DNA of 15,961 bases from Merdiplasma sp045118075. Its GTDB lineage: Bacteria > Bacillota > Clostridia > Lachnospirales > Lachnospiraceae. Below are positions 1 to 6,098 of the stretch, piece by piece. The position numbers and the translations under genes were made by a program. The DNA lies in the NCBI GenBank assembly GCA_045118075.1, contig JBGUOI010000196.1:1-15961 (forward strand). The letters are read 5' to 3'. Below the pieces are notes generated by a model, which made no database searches, was not told the origin of the DNA, and worked only from the letters and a program-made list of their open reading frames with translations. Within the stretch, counting starts at the first letter, position 1. Each line of letters begins with the position of its first letter.

Positions 1-112
1 TCCCGTAGATGACCGCCATAAAGGTAATGAAACCTCTGAGGGCTCTTCTTGTGCCCTCCCCGTTTCCGAACAGGGAAGAAAGAACCAGCATCATGATCAC
101 AAATCCTAACAT
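1..112 (-). CDS. Small hydrophobic membrane protein, N-terminal part only
   Basis: The reading frame starts at an ATG whose first base is 112 and runs off the window edge after 37 codons. A textbook AAGGAGG lies 7 bases upstream (120-126), so the start is secure. The N-terminus (MLGFVIMMLVLSSLFG) is a hydrophobic segment, followed by a short charged stretch (NGEGTRRALRG) and a second hydrophobic stretch (FITFMAVIYG), which suggests two membrane helices in a small inner-membrane protein. I do not recognise the family. It sits directly behind a Mn2+-type riboswitch, so by inference it may act in manganese export, metal sensing or a linked stress response. It does not begin like MntP, TerC or a P-type ATPase, the usual genes under this riboswitch. 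Confidence 0.75.
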   Translation of the reverse strand, partial: MLGFVIMMLVLSSLFGNGEGTRRALRGFITFMAVIYG

Positions 113-137
113 ATCGTTACCTCCTTATTACTGCTGT

Positions 138-185
138 GGTCTTTTATTACCGATCCGGTCGAAAACCGGGTAATAAAAAAAGACC
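138..185 (-). promoter_or_regulatory. Read-through hairpin competing with the riboswitch terminator
   Basis: The terminator's 3' arm plus U tract (169-185) is fully complementary to 138-151 (GGUAAUAAAAGACC on the RNA), apart from a 3-base bulge in the U run. An inner CGGU/ACCG stem (156-159/165-168) continues the helix. It cannot coexist with the terminator because both use GGUCUU. It ends about 11 bases before the Shine-Dalgarno, leaving that free. Inference: it locks the transcript in the read-through state once P1 has formed. Confidence 0.65.
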
Positions 186-217
186 TTTATCATGACAACT
201 GCCACAATAAAAGTCTT
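174..217 (-). terminator. Riboswitch-controlled intrinsic terminator
   Basis: On the minus strand AAGACUUUUAU (207-217) pairs with AUAAAGGUCUU (180-190), 11 pairs with one G-U, followed directly by a U run. The 5' arm of this stem is also the 3' strand of the aptamer P1, so ligand binding and termination exclude each other. This predicts an ON switch: metal stabilises P1 and blocks the terminator. Confidence 0.85.
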
Positions 218-305
218 GCGTTCTCACTTGGTACGGGTACATTTCTGTACCGGGTGACGTTTCCAAGCCCGCCTTTTAAGGCGTCTCGCTACTCCCTTTG
301 TATTG
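205..305 (-). ncRNA. yybP-ykoY type (Mn2+) riboswitch aptamer
   Basis: Read on the minus strand, the RNA has the conserved pieces of the yybP-ykoY family in order: AAAGGGAGUAGC at the 5' side, a short hairpin (CGCCU/AGGCG), a longer arm closed by CUUGG/CCAAG carrying an ACGUCACC element, a GGUACA-GAAA-UGUACC hairpin, and the closing GCAAGACUUUU. The 5' strand CAAUACAAAG (296-305) can pair with CUUUUAUUG (205-213) to make P1. Family knowledge: it binds Mn2+ at a junction between the AGUAGC loop and the second arm and usually turns expression on. One G is missing from the usual GGGGAGUA. Identification is by memory of the consensus, not by a covariance search. Confidence 0.8.
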
Positions 306-316
306 ATTGATAAATA

Positions 317-343
317 ATTATCACAATCCCTCGTCTTTGTCAA
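317..343 (-). promoter_or_regulatory. Promoter for the Mn riboswitch transcript
   Basis: A perfect TTGACA (338-343) is followed after 15 bases by GATAAT (317-322), which is preceded by TGT, as in an extended -10. The predicted start of transcription falls about 5-10 bases before the aptamer. The spacing is short, so the TG extension probably matters. Confidence 0.6.
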
Positions 344-352
344 CTGTTTTCG

Positions 353-403
353 TAAAAAATTTTTCCCGGTTCCGGCGCTCATGACAGACAAGCCGCCGGA
401 ACC
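353..403 (-). terminator. Intrinsic terminator of the 80-aa / exported protein operon
   Basis: A perfect 10-bp stem GGTTCCGGCG (394-403) / CGCCGGAACC (368-377) with a 16-base loop is followed by GGGAAAAATTTTTT on the minus strand. It lies just after the 424-666 gene and just before the riboswitch promoter, cleanly separating the two transcription units. Confidence 0.8.
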
Positions 404-423
404 CCGGGCGGACAAAAATCCCG

Positions 424-666
424 CTACAGGACCTGAACGGAAAGGCTGATCTGACCGTGTTCATCACGCGATCCTGTCAGTGCCAGCGTTGTTCTTCCGT
501 CATCGAGGCGGTATTCTTCCTGCACTGTTTTATGCGGCGGTGAGGACAGGAGCATCTTTTGAAAATCTGCCGTGATGCCCGGCATAACCGTCAAAAATAT
601 ACGCATGCCTTCTTTCTCCCCGTACCGTTGTTTCAGTTTTTCAATTATCTGAGCAGACGCTTCCAT
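424..666 (-). CDS. Small protein of unknown function (80 aa)
   Basis: The protein is predicted to be soluble and cytoplasmic, with no signal peptide or membrane segment. The first half looks helical (EKLKQRYGEKEGMRIFLTVMPG, partly charged). The second half reads like beta strands (VQEEYRLDDGRTTLALTGSRDEHGQISLSVQVL region). I do not recognise a family. The ATG is preceded by GAGGG at 10 bases. It starts only 13 bases after the stop of the upstream exported protein and is closed by a strong terminator, so the two are almost certainly co-transcribed. The 80-residue frame is the only plausible minus-strand frame here, and its position in an operon argues that it is real. Confidence 0.65.
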   Translation of the reverse strand: MEASAQIIEKLKQRYGEKEGMRIFLTVMPGITADFQKMLLSSPPHKTVQEEYRLDDGRTTLALTGSRDEHGQISLSVQVL

Positions 667-679
667 AACGTGTGTTCCC

Positions 680-1519
680 TCAATACTCCGCTTTCACAAA
701 CATGTTTGTGTCATCATTCCCAAAAGAATTATCCAGCCAGGTGATTCCAAGCGCCGGCGGCTCATCAGAAGCAGCGTCATCTTCCGGCAGCATTTCAATG
801 CCGAACACACCGGCTCCGCCTTCCCCGGCGGCTTCCTGAGCTTCGGTATCCGTTTCATTATCTGTGATTGCTGCCTGATGCTCCACCCCGTCCCAGTAGA
901 CCAGTGCTTCCCTGATCGCATCATAGTAGGCAGTCATCGTATAGAAAACGGTATTTCCATCGCGTCCGCCGCTGTTTGAAATCGTAAAGGAAAGGCCTCC
1001 GTCATCACTCAGGGAGATCTCCATAAAGTGCGTTCCGCCTTCCGTTTCCTCCCATGTCCCTTCAAGATAAGGAGCAAGATCTTCTCCTTTTGTTTCAAAA
1101 GCCTGACCGCCTCCGGTGATTTCCCTGATCTCCCCATCTTCCGCAAGAACATTGAAGTCCAAGTATTCTTTGACATATTGCCCGTTGGTATATACAAGAC
1201 GAATCGTGTCATCTCCGTTATCGATCGCCCGGAAGCTGCCGGCATAGGCAAGGCCTTCTTCCATATCTGTCTCTGTGATCACTTCTACGGCAGAAGAATC
1301 ACCTTTATCTCCACGCCATGTTGTCCAGTAAAAACCGGAATCGGCATCCTTTTTCTCCGCTGAATCGATCCGGATAGTCAGGACACCGTCTGTCATCTCT
1401 GTCGTTACATGGTTCGAAACGCCGGTTTGCACGGTATCCGGTTCGGTCTCACCGGCTGATACCGATGAAGCCATCATGCCAATGGAAATTACCGCTGCTA
1501 TGATCATCTTTTTATTCAT
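680..1519 (-). CDS. Exported protein of unknown function (279 aa)
   Basis: The N-terminus MNKKMIIAAVISIGMMASSVSA is a clear signal peptide with probable cleavage after A22. No lipobox cysteine is seen, so it is predicted to be secreted or cell-wall associated. The mature part has a beta-rich region (about 45-140) with aromatic motifs (GFYWTTWRGD, RLVYTNGQYV), a second similar region (about 140-200), and an acidic low-complexity stretch (about 205-245). The family is not recognised. A GTG four codons upstream is in frame but overlaps the GGGAGG ribosome binding site, so the ATG at 1519 is preferred, although its spacing of about 11 bases is long. It heads an operon with the 80-aa gene and has its own extended -10 promoter. 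Confidence 0.75.
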   Translation of the reverse strand: MNKKMIIAAVISIGMMASSVSAGETEPDTVQTGVSNHVTTEMTDGVLTIRIDSAEKKDADSGFYWTTWRGDKGDSSAVEVITETDMEEGLAYAGSFRAIDNGDDTIRLVYTNGQYVKEYLDFNVLAEDGEIREITGGGQAFETKGEDLAPYLEGTWEETEGGTHFMEISLSDDGGLSFTISNSGGRDGNTVFYTMTAYYDAIREALVYWDGVEHQAAITDNETDTEAQEAAGEGGAGVFGIEMLPEDDAASDEPPALGITWLDNSFGNDDTNMFVKAEY

Positions 1520-1567
1520 TTTCCCAAGCACCTCCCTGGTTTTCAGCTATCCATCGAAACCATGCTG

Positions 1568-1592
1568 ATTATAACATAGTTTTAGTTGTCAA
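1568..1592 (-). promoter_or_regulatory. Promoter of the exported protein operon
   Basis: TGTTATAAT (TATAAT at 1568-1573) is a perfect extended -10. A TTGACA at 1587-1592 is only 13 bases away, too close for standard use, so the TG extension is probably the main determinant. It overlaps the divergent promoter on the other strand. Confidence 0.6.
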
Positions 1593-1615
1593 GAGAAGTA
1601 CGCAGCGGGTACAAT
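1586..1615 (+). promoter_or_regulatory. Promoter of the amidohydrolase gene
   Basis: TTGTCA (1586-1591), an 18-base spacer and TACAAT (1610-1615) form a good sigma-A-type promoter. Its -35 occupies the same bases as the TTGACA of the divergent unit, so the two promoters probably compete. The predicted leader to the ATG at 1703 is about 80 bases. Confidence 0.6.
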
Positions 1616-1702
1616 GACCATAGCCCGATAAACCGGGAAAAAAAGTGAACAGAGCTAAGAGTAAGCAATTCGGATCCGTAAAGAAAGTATTGAGGTAAAA
1701 AA

Positions 1703-2848
1703 ATGCTGCTGATACAGGGAGGATTAATCAAAACAATCACACAGGGCGATATCGAAGACGGACAGATTTTAATCGACGGCGGAAAGATCGTATCTGTCGG
1801 TAAGAAGGTGGATGCGCCGGAAGGCTGCGAAGTATTTGATGCGAAAGGAATGCTGATCACTCCGGGCCTGATCGATGCGCACACGCACATCGGCCTGCAT
1901 GAGGAGGCAATCCGCTGGGAAGGAATGGATTACAACGAAATGTCCGGTCCGGTCACACCGCAGGTGCGCGGCATCGACGGCATCAACCCGATGGACGAAT
2001 CCCTGGGCTTTGCTCTTGAGGGCGGTGTTACGACTGCCGTCACCGGTCCCGGATCCGCCAACGTTATCGGCGGAACGTTCCTTGCGATCAAGCTGTACGG
2101 GAACTGCGTGGATGAAATGGTGGTAAAAGATCCTGTGGCCATGAAAGCCGCCATGGGTGAAAATCCGAAAGGATGCTACGGGCAGGATGGGCGCAAGGAG
2201 CCGGTCACCCGTATGGGGATCGCCGCTCTGCTTCGCACCACGCTAAGCAAAGCCATCCAGTATGAAAAGGACCGCGCCGATACGGAAAAGCCCTGCGCCG
2301 TTGACCTTAAGATGGAAGCGCTCCTTCCCGTGATCCGCAAAGAGATCCCCCTCAAGGTCCATGCCCACCGCGCGGACGATATCCTGACGGCGCTGCGTAT
2401 CGCCCGTGAATATGATATCAACGTGACCCTCGATCACTGCACGGAAGGCCACCTGATCGTTGACCAGCTCGTGAAAGCCGGAAGGCCCGTCCTGGTCGGC
2501 CCCTCACTCGGCTCCAAGAGTAAATTTGAACTGAAAAACAAGACCTTTGCCACCCCCGGCATACTGGCTAAAGCCGGACTCGAGGTGTGCCTGATCACGG
2601 ACGCACCTGTCATCCCTCTCCAGCACCTGACGCTGGTCGCCGGCCTGGCCATCCGCTACGGCATGGACGAAGAAGATGCCTGGAAGGCCATCACCATCAA
2701 TCCAGCCCATGTCGCCGGTATCGCCGATAGAGTCGGTTCCCTCGAAGCAGGAAAAGATGCCGATATCGCCATCTTCAACGGCAACCCGTTACGTGAGATC
2801 CAGGCACAGACCGTGCAGGTATTTGTGAACGGGATGAAGACAAGATGA
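1703..2848 (+). CDS. Metal-dependent amidohydrolase (imidazolonepropionase-like)
   Basis: A member of the amidohydrolase superfamily, cytoplasmic, 381 residues, a normal full length. A small N-terminal beta domain (DGGKIVSVG, 25-33) leads into GLIDAHTHIG, giving the metal-binding H60 and H62. Further ligands fit VHAHRADD (H220, H222), LDHCTEGH (H245) and the catalytic-type Asp in LITDAP (D300). The C-terminus (NPAHVAGIADRVGSLEAGKDADI, in pieces at 333-355) is typical of the superfamily and folds back into the beta domain. GAGG lies 7 bases before the ATG. These enzymes hydrolyse amide bonds in small ring compounds or dipeptides; the substrate cannot be read from the sequence. Its neighbours give no pathway clue, because the flanking genes are on the opposite strand. 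Confidence 0.9.
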   Translation: MLLIQGGLIKTITQGDIEDGQILIDGGKIVSVGKKVDAPEGCEVFDAKGMLITPGLIDAHTHIGLHEEAIRWEGMDYNEMSGPVTPQVRGIDGINPMDESLGFALEGGVTTAVTGPGSANVIGGTFLAIKLYGNCVDEMVVKDPVAMKAAMGENPKGCYGQDGRKEPVTRMGIAALLRTTLSKAIQYEKDRADTEKPCAVDLKMEALLPVIRKEIPLKVHAHRADDILTALRIAREYDINVTLDHCTEGHLIVDQLVKAGRPVLVGPSLGSKSKFELKNKTFATPGILAKAGLEVCLITDAPVIPLQHLTLVAGLAIRYGMDEEDAWKAITINPAHVAGIADRVGSLEAGKDADIAIFNGNPLREIQAQTVQVFVNGMKTR

Positions 2849-5170
2849 TCAGTCTTCCATCACATACTTGATGGCTTCAATAAAGTGCGGCAGATAGTAC
2901 TCACTGTCGTGTCCGCCTTCCCCCAGCGCGAAATAGTGGTCGACTCCGATGCTTCTCAGATGCTGGTCGAGAAGCATCGCGACCGGCCCGAACTTGTAAA
3001 GGTCCCTGTTGCCGCAGATGAAATAGTGGCGCAGGCCGCCCAGCTCGTCTTTTCCCATATCCTGCATATCCCGCAGCGGGTTGGATCCCATATTCAGCGC
3101 GCCGTAGAAGCTGATCACGCCGCCGAACAGTTCCGGTGCTTTCAGCGCAATGTGATATGCCCCGTGACCGCCCATGGACGCCCCGCCGATATACCGGTGC
3201 CGGGCGTCTGTCATTGTGCGGAAGTTTTCATCTATATAAGGGATCAGGCCCTCAATGACCATGGTGTCCCAGCCGTACATCCACCAGCTCTCCGGCGCGG
3301 AATCGGGCAGGACAACGATCAGGTCTTCGATCTCTCCTTTCCGGATCGCCTCATCAAGCAGCACATCGATTCCATCCAGCACATAGGAACGGCTCGTGCT
3401 GTTGAGCTGATGCAGCAGATACAGCACGGGATAGGTCTTATCAGCGTTTTCCGGGTCCTCATACCCCTCCGGCAGATAGACCAGCGCGTGCACTTCATCT
3501 CCTTCCGGTGTTTCACAGGGGAAGGTCACTTCTTCATACCGTTCATCATTCCCGCTGCTCTTTAATCCCAGCGCTTTGTAGGCTTCCGGTGAATACACCC
3601 CGGGATGGCCGCTGTACCAGCCGCCGTCCCCGGATGAATTGTGCGTCAGGACCGTGATCACATTCGTATCCCCGAAATTAAGAAGATCTCCGCTGACCTC
3701 ATAGAGACGTTCGGTATCCCAGCAGTCCTCGAGGTGCATCCACCGGTCCGGATCGAGTCCCGTGCAGCCCACCATCTGCCCGTTCACGAAGCAGATGTCC
3801 GTCTCATCGAAACAGCCCATCGGGAGCAGATATGTCTTATCCGCCGGATAGTGCTCCGGCATCGTAAATTCCTTTACATACCAGGCGTAGCCGGCAAATC
3901 CTTTCATATCGGTGTTTGTCGAAAAGTCACTGTCCCACCAGTCAATGGCCGGTACCACGCTTTCCCAGGAATGGTATTCTTCCGCTTTCGGAAGTTCGCC
4001 CGGGCTCACCGACAAGACTGCTTTGAAATACCACTCTCCCATCAGGTCGACCAGCTGCTCTTCCGGCTCGAGTCCGCCTGCTTTGATAAAAACGACCGGC
4101 TCCTTTGCCAGCTTCATCTTCATTCCGAGGAAATCAGCATTTAGTTCGATCGTCGATCCTTCTTCCCCGCTTATAACCTCCAGCGAAGTATCGGCGCTGA
4201 CCTCGGCATTTTCCGGATCAACACAAAACAGGGCGGCATCCTGTGTGATCATTGCCTGCTGCGAGGCGAGTGCGATGATCCCGTCTTCATCCGTTCCCTC
4301 ATCCACGGGAGGCAGGGACACTTCCCCGGAGATGAGTTTCTTCGACATCCGGTGGGAGATCCCCCTCACCAGGTCACAGGCGCTGTCTTTTAAGAAAGTC
4401 TCGTCAGCGTATCCATGGACCACCTGCAGGTCGAGCACCGTCTCATCCGCATTTCCGTAAATGCTCGTATAGGTACCGTAGGCCGCCCCAAGCCTGATGA
4501 ACAGCGAGATCACATCATTTGCGCCGTCCGCCTCATAAGCTGTCTCCTCCTCGGAAGCCGTGCGCATATACGTATAGAAATGAACAGCGGAGGCGTTCGT
4601 CATACGCCCTTCTCTGATCACATCGGTAAAACTGCCGTATCGTGCCTGCCATGTATTGGAATCGCTGTAATTGCCGTTTACTGAACCTGACATTGCGAAA
4701 AGATCAGGTTCCCTGCAAAGACTGCCTTCCGCGTCGGTCCAGGCCAGCATCGAGGCAAGATATCCGCCGCTGCCCGTCCCGGCGACCGTCCGGTAATCCG
4801 GATCATCCACCGTGCGGTAAGCTTCATCCACCTCCTGCACAAACGCCTCCGCCGAAGCGCTCATATCCGCCCAGTATCCGGTCTCCCACCTGCTCATATC
4901 AGGGCAGGCGACGATCAGGTCCATCGAATCATCCGATGAAGCCGTCTCCAACACACTCTCAAGGAATAACTCCGGAATTTCACCACCCTCTTCATCGGGC
5001 AGAAGGTAAAGAACGGGATACCGTCTGTCCGGCTGCGAGTCGTAGTTGTCCGGCAGGTAGATCCGGGCGCCGGAAACAGATCCTCCGGTTTCAGCGGCAA
5101 ACGCCGGCATGGAGCATCCAAGCAAAAATGCTGTAAGCAGGTACAGGATAAAACTTTTTGTGGGTCTCAT
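2849..5170 (-). CDS. Large exported esterase with a degenerate second esterase domain (773 aa)
   Basis: MRPTKSFILYLLTAFLLGC...AFA|AE is a signal peptide (about 1-26), so it is exported. Three parts follow. Residues about 30-280 are an alpha/beta-hydrolase-like domain (ARIYLPDNYD, YPVLYLLPDE) in which the nucleophile elbow reads GTGSGG (131-136), with Gly where the catalytic Ser should be. Residues about 370-510 resemble the galactose-binding jelly roll seen in GH2 enzymes (GEWYFK, YVKEFTMPEH, VNGQMVG). Residues about 545-773 are an esterase-D/feruloyl-esterase-like domain with GGASMGG (Ser665), NRDLY (Asp723) and GGHDS (His753), apparently active. The likely role is removing acyl groups from plant or mucin glycans. 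The start at 5170 has GGGAGG at 7 bases; an in-frame extension of 26 codons upstream has no such site. Confidence 0.85.
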   Translation of the reverse strand: MRPTKSFILYLLTAFLLGCSMPAFAAETGGSVSGARIYLPDNYDSQPDRRYPVLYLLPDEEGGEIPELFLESVLETASSDDSMDLIVACPDMSRWETGYWADMSASAEAFVQEVDEAYRTVDDPDYRTVAGTGSGGYLASMLAWTDAEGSLCREPDLFAMSGSVNGNYSDSNTWQARYGSFTDVIREGRMTNASAVHFYTYMRTASEEETAYEADGANDVISLFIRLGAAYGTYTSIYGNADETVLDLQVVHGYADETFLKDSACDLVRGISHRMSKKLISGEVSLPPVDEGTDEDGIIALASQQAMITQDAALFCVDPENAEVSADTSLEVISGEEGSTIELNADFLGMKMKLAKEPVVFIKAGGLEPEEQLVDLMGEWYFKAVLSVSPGELPKAEEYHSWESVVPAIDWWDSDFSTNTDMKGFAGYAWYVKEFTMPEHYPADKTYLLPMGCFDETDICFVNGQMVGCTGLDPDRWMHLEDCWDTERLYEVSGDLLNFGDTNVITVLTHNSSGDGGWYSGHPGVYSPEAYKALGLKSSGNDERYEEVTFPCETPEGDEVHALVYLPEGYEDPENADKTYPVLYLLHQLNSTSRSYVLDGIDVLLDEAIRKGEIEDLIVVLPDSAPESWWMYGWDTMVIEGLIPYIDENFRTMTDARHRYIGGASMGGHGAYHIALKAPELFGGVISFYGALNMGSNPLRDMQDMGKDELGGLRHYFICGNRDLYKFGPVAMLLDQHLRSIGVDHYFALGEGGHDSEYYLPHFIEAIKYVMED

Positions 5171-5250
5171 AGCAAAACCTCCCGCATATGAGTGAGGGAA
5201 AAGTCCCTCCCTTTTAACGTTCTTTATTAATAATCTACCATACCTCACAT

Positions 5251-5278
5251 GTTATATCGAGCTTTCGGCTATATGTAA
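5251..5278 (-). promoter_or_regulatory. Possible promoter of the esterase gene
   Basis: TTACAT (5273-5278) and TATAAC (5251-5256) are separated by 16 bases on the minus strand, giving a leader of about 75 bases. Both hexamers are four- or five-base matches, so this is a moderate call. Confidence 0.4.
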
Positions 5279-5300
5279 TTTTTCACCTAAGAAATGTGAA

Positions 5301-5345
5301 CTCAGGATTGACGTTAGGGGATTTATCCCCTATACTGAGGATTGA
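5301..5345 (+). promoter_or_regulatory. Promoter with internal palindromic operator for the DUF4160 module
   Basis: TTGACG (5308-5313), a 17-base spacer and TATACT (5331-5336) make a strong promoter. The spacer holds a perfect inverted repeat TAGGGGAT-TT-ATCCCCTA (5315-5332). Two near-identical direct repeats, CTCAGGATTGA (5301-5311) and CTGAGGATTGA (5335-5345), overlap the -35 and -10 regions 34 bases apart. This is the layout of a repressor operator; the HTH protein encoded two genes on is the obvious candidate to bind it. Confidence 0.75.
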
Positions 5346-5362
5346 GAGAGCACATAGATCTT

Positions 5363-5617
5363 ATGCCTACTATCTGCCATTTTTATGGAATTACTATTGT
5401 CATGTACTTGCGTGGAAAAGAGCATAATCCACCGCACATACATGCTATCACTCAAGATTTTGACGCACCTTTCCTGCTCTCTACCGGGACGATAATGGAG
5501 GGATATTTTCCTGCGAAAGCCAGTGCGATGGTGCGGGAATTCATCCTGAAAAACAAAGCGGAATTGGAGGAGATGTGGGAGACCGGACAATATAAAAAAC
5601 TCCCGCCTTTAGATTGA
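5363..5617 (+). CDS. DUF4160 family protein (84 aa)
   Basis: The start MPTICHFYGITIVMYL and the NPPHIHA motif (22-28) are hallmarks of DUF4160, a family of small proteins of unknown function usually coded next to a DUF2442 protein. Length (84 aa) is normal for the family. An in-frame TTG at 5342 would extend it by seven codons, but it sits at about the predicted start of transcription, so the ATG at 5363, with a weak GAGAG before it, is preferred. It is followed after one base by its DUF2442-HTH partner. The pair resembles toxin-antitoxin units in size, order and regulation, with this protein in the effector position; that role is inference. The gene is AT-richer than its surroundings, suggesting transfer. 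Confidence 0.85.
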   Translation: MPTICHFYGITIVMYLRGKEHNPPHIHAITQDFDAPFLLSTGTIMEGYFPAKASAMVREFILKNKAELEEMWETGQYKKLPPLD

Positions 5618-5618
5618 T

Positions 5619-6074
5619 ATGTTTCACAAAGCCGTAAAACTTGATCTGTTAGGGGGAACTCTTCTGGAATTAACCTTTCAGGATGGCAAAGTCAAGCAGT
5701 ATGACATGGCTGTCCTGTTTGACAAGTACCCTCAGCTGAGCGCACTGAAAGAGCGCAGTCTGTTTATGAAAGGCCGCCTTTTGGGGTTTTATGGTATTAT
5801 CTGGAATGACAAACTGGATGTCGAAGCTGAAACCATCTATGAAGAAGGCAGGACCGTACGAACGGTTCGTCCTGCTGCCAATATCATGGTCGGGAACGCT
5901 GTATTGGCAGCCCGCGCCGAAAAAGGCCTTTCTCAGGCAGAATTGGCAAGGTCTTCCGGAATCGATCAATCTGATATTTCGAAAATAGAGCGCGGTTTTG
6001 CCAACCCTTCTGTGAACACCCTGGCGAGAATCGCTGAGGCACTAAGTGCCGAATTGCATATATCTATCTCCTGA
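5619..6074 (+). CDS. DUF2442 domain fused to XRE-family HTH regulator (151 aa)
   Basis: Residues about 1-80 match the DUF2442 pattern (a short beta-rich domain that begins with LDLLGGTLLELTFQDG and continues through GFYGIIWNDKLDVEAETIYEEG). Residues about 92-147 are a classic XRE helix-turn-helix (RAEKGLSQAELARSSGIDQ, then SDISKIERG). The start overlaps nothing but lies one base after the previous stop and has no clear ribosome binding site, so it is probably translated by coupling. By analogy with antitoxins, the HTH half would bind the palindrome at 5315-5332 while DUF2442 contacts the DUF4160 partner. Both functions are inferred. Many DUF2442 proteins lack the HTH, so the fusion helps the autoregulation argument. 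Confidence 0.85.
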   Translation: MFHKAVKLDLLGGTLLELTFQDGKVKQYDMAVLFDKYPQLSALKERSLFMKGRLLGFYGIIWNDKLDVEAETIYEEGRTVRTVRPAANIMVGNAVLAARAEKGLSQAELARSSGIDQSDISKIERGFANPSVNTLARIAEALSAELHISIS

Positions 6075-6098
6075 CCTTCCCTCCGAAGGGATTCTCTT

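Noticed and set aside
1624..1646. CCCG/CGGG hairpin upstream of the amidohydrolase
   Set aside because: Short stem followed by A residues on the plus strand; nothing supports a function.
2885..3565. 226-codon plus-strand frame and others up to 5136
   Set aside because: Antisense to the esterase gene, with no start signals and no protein-like motifs.
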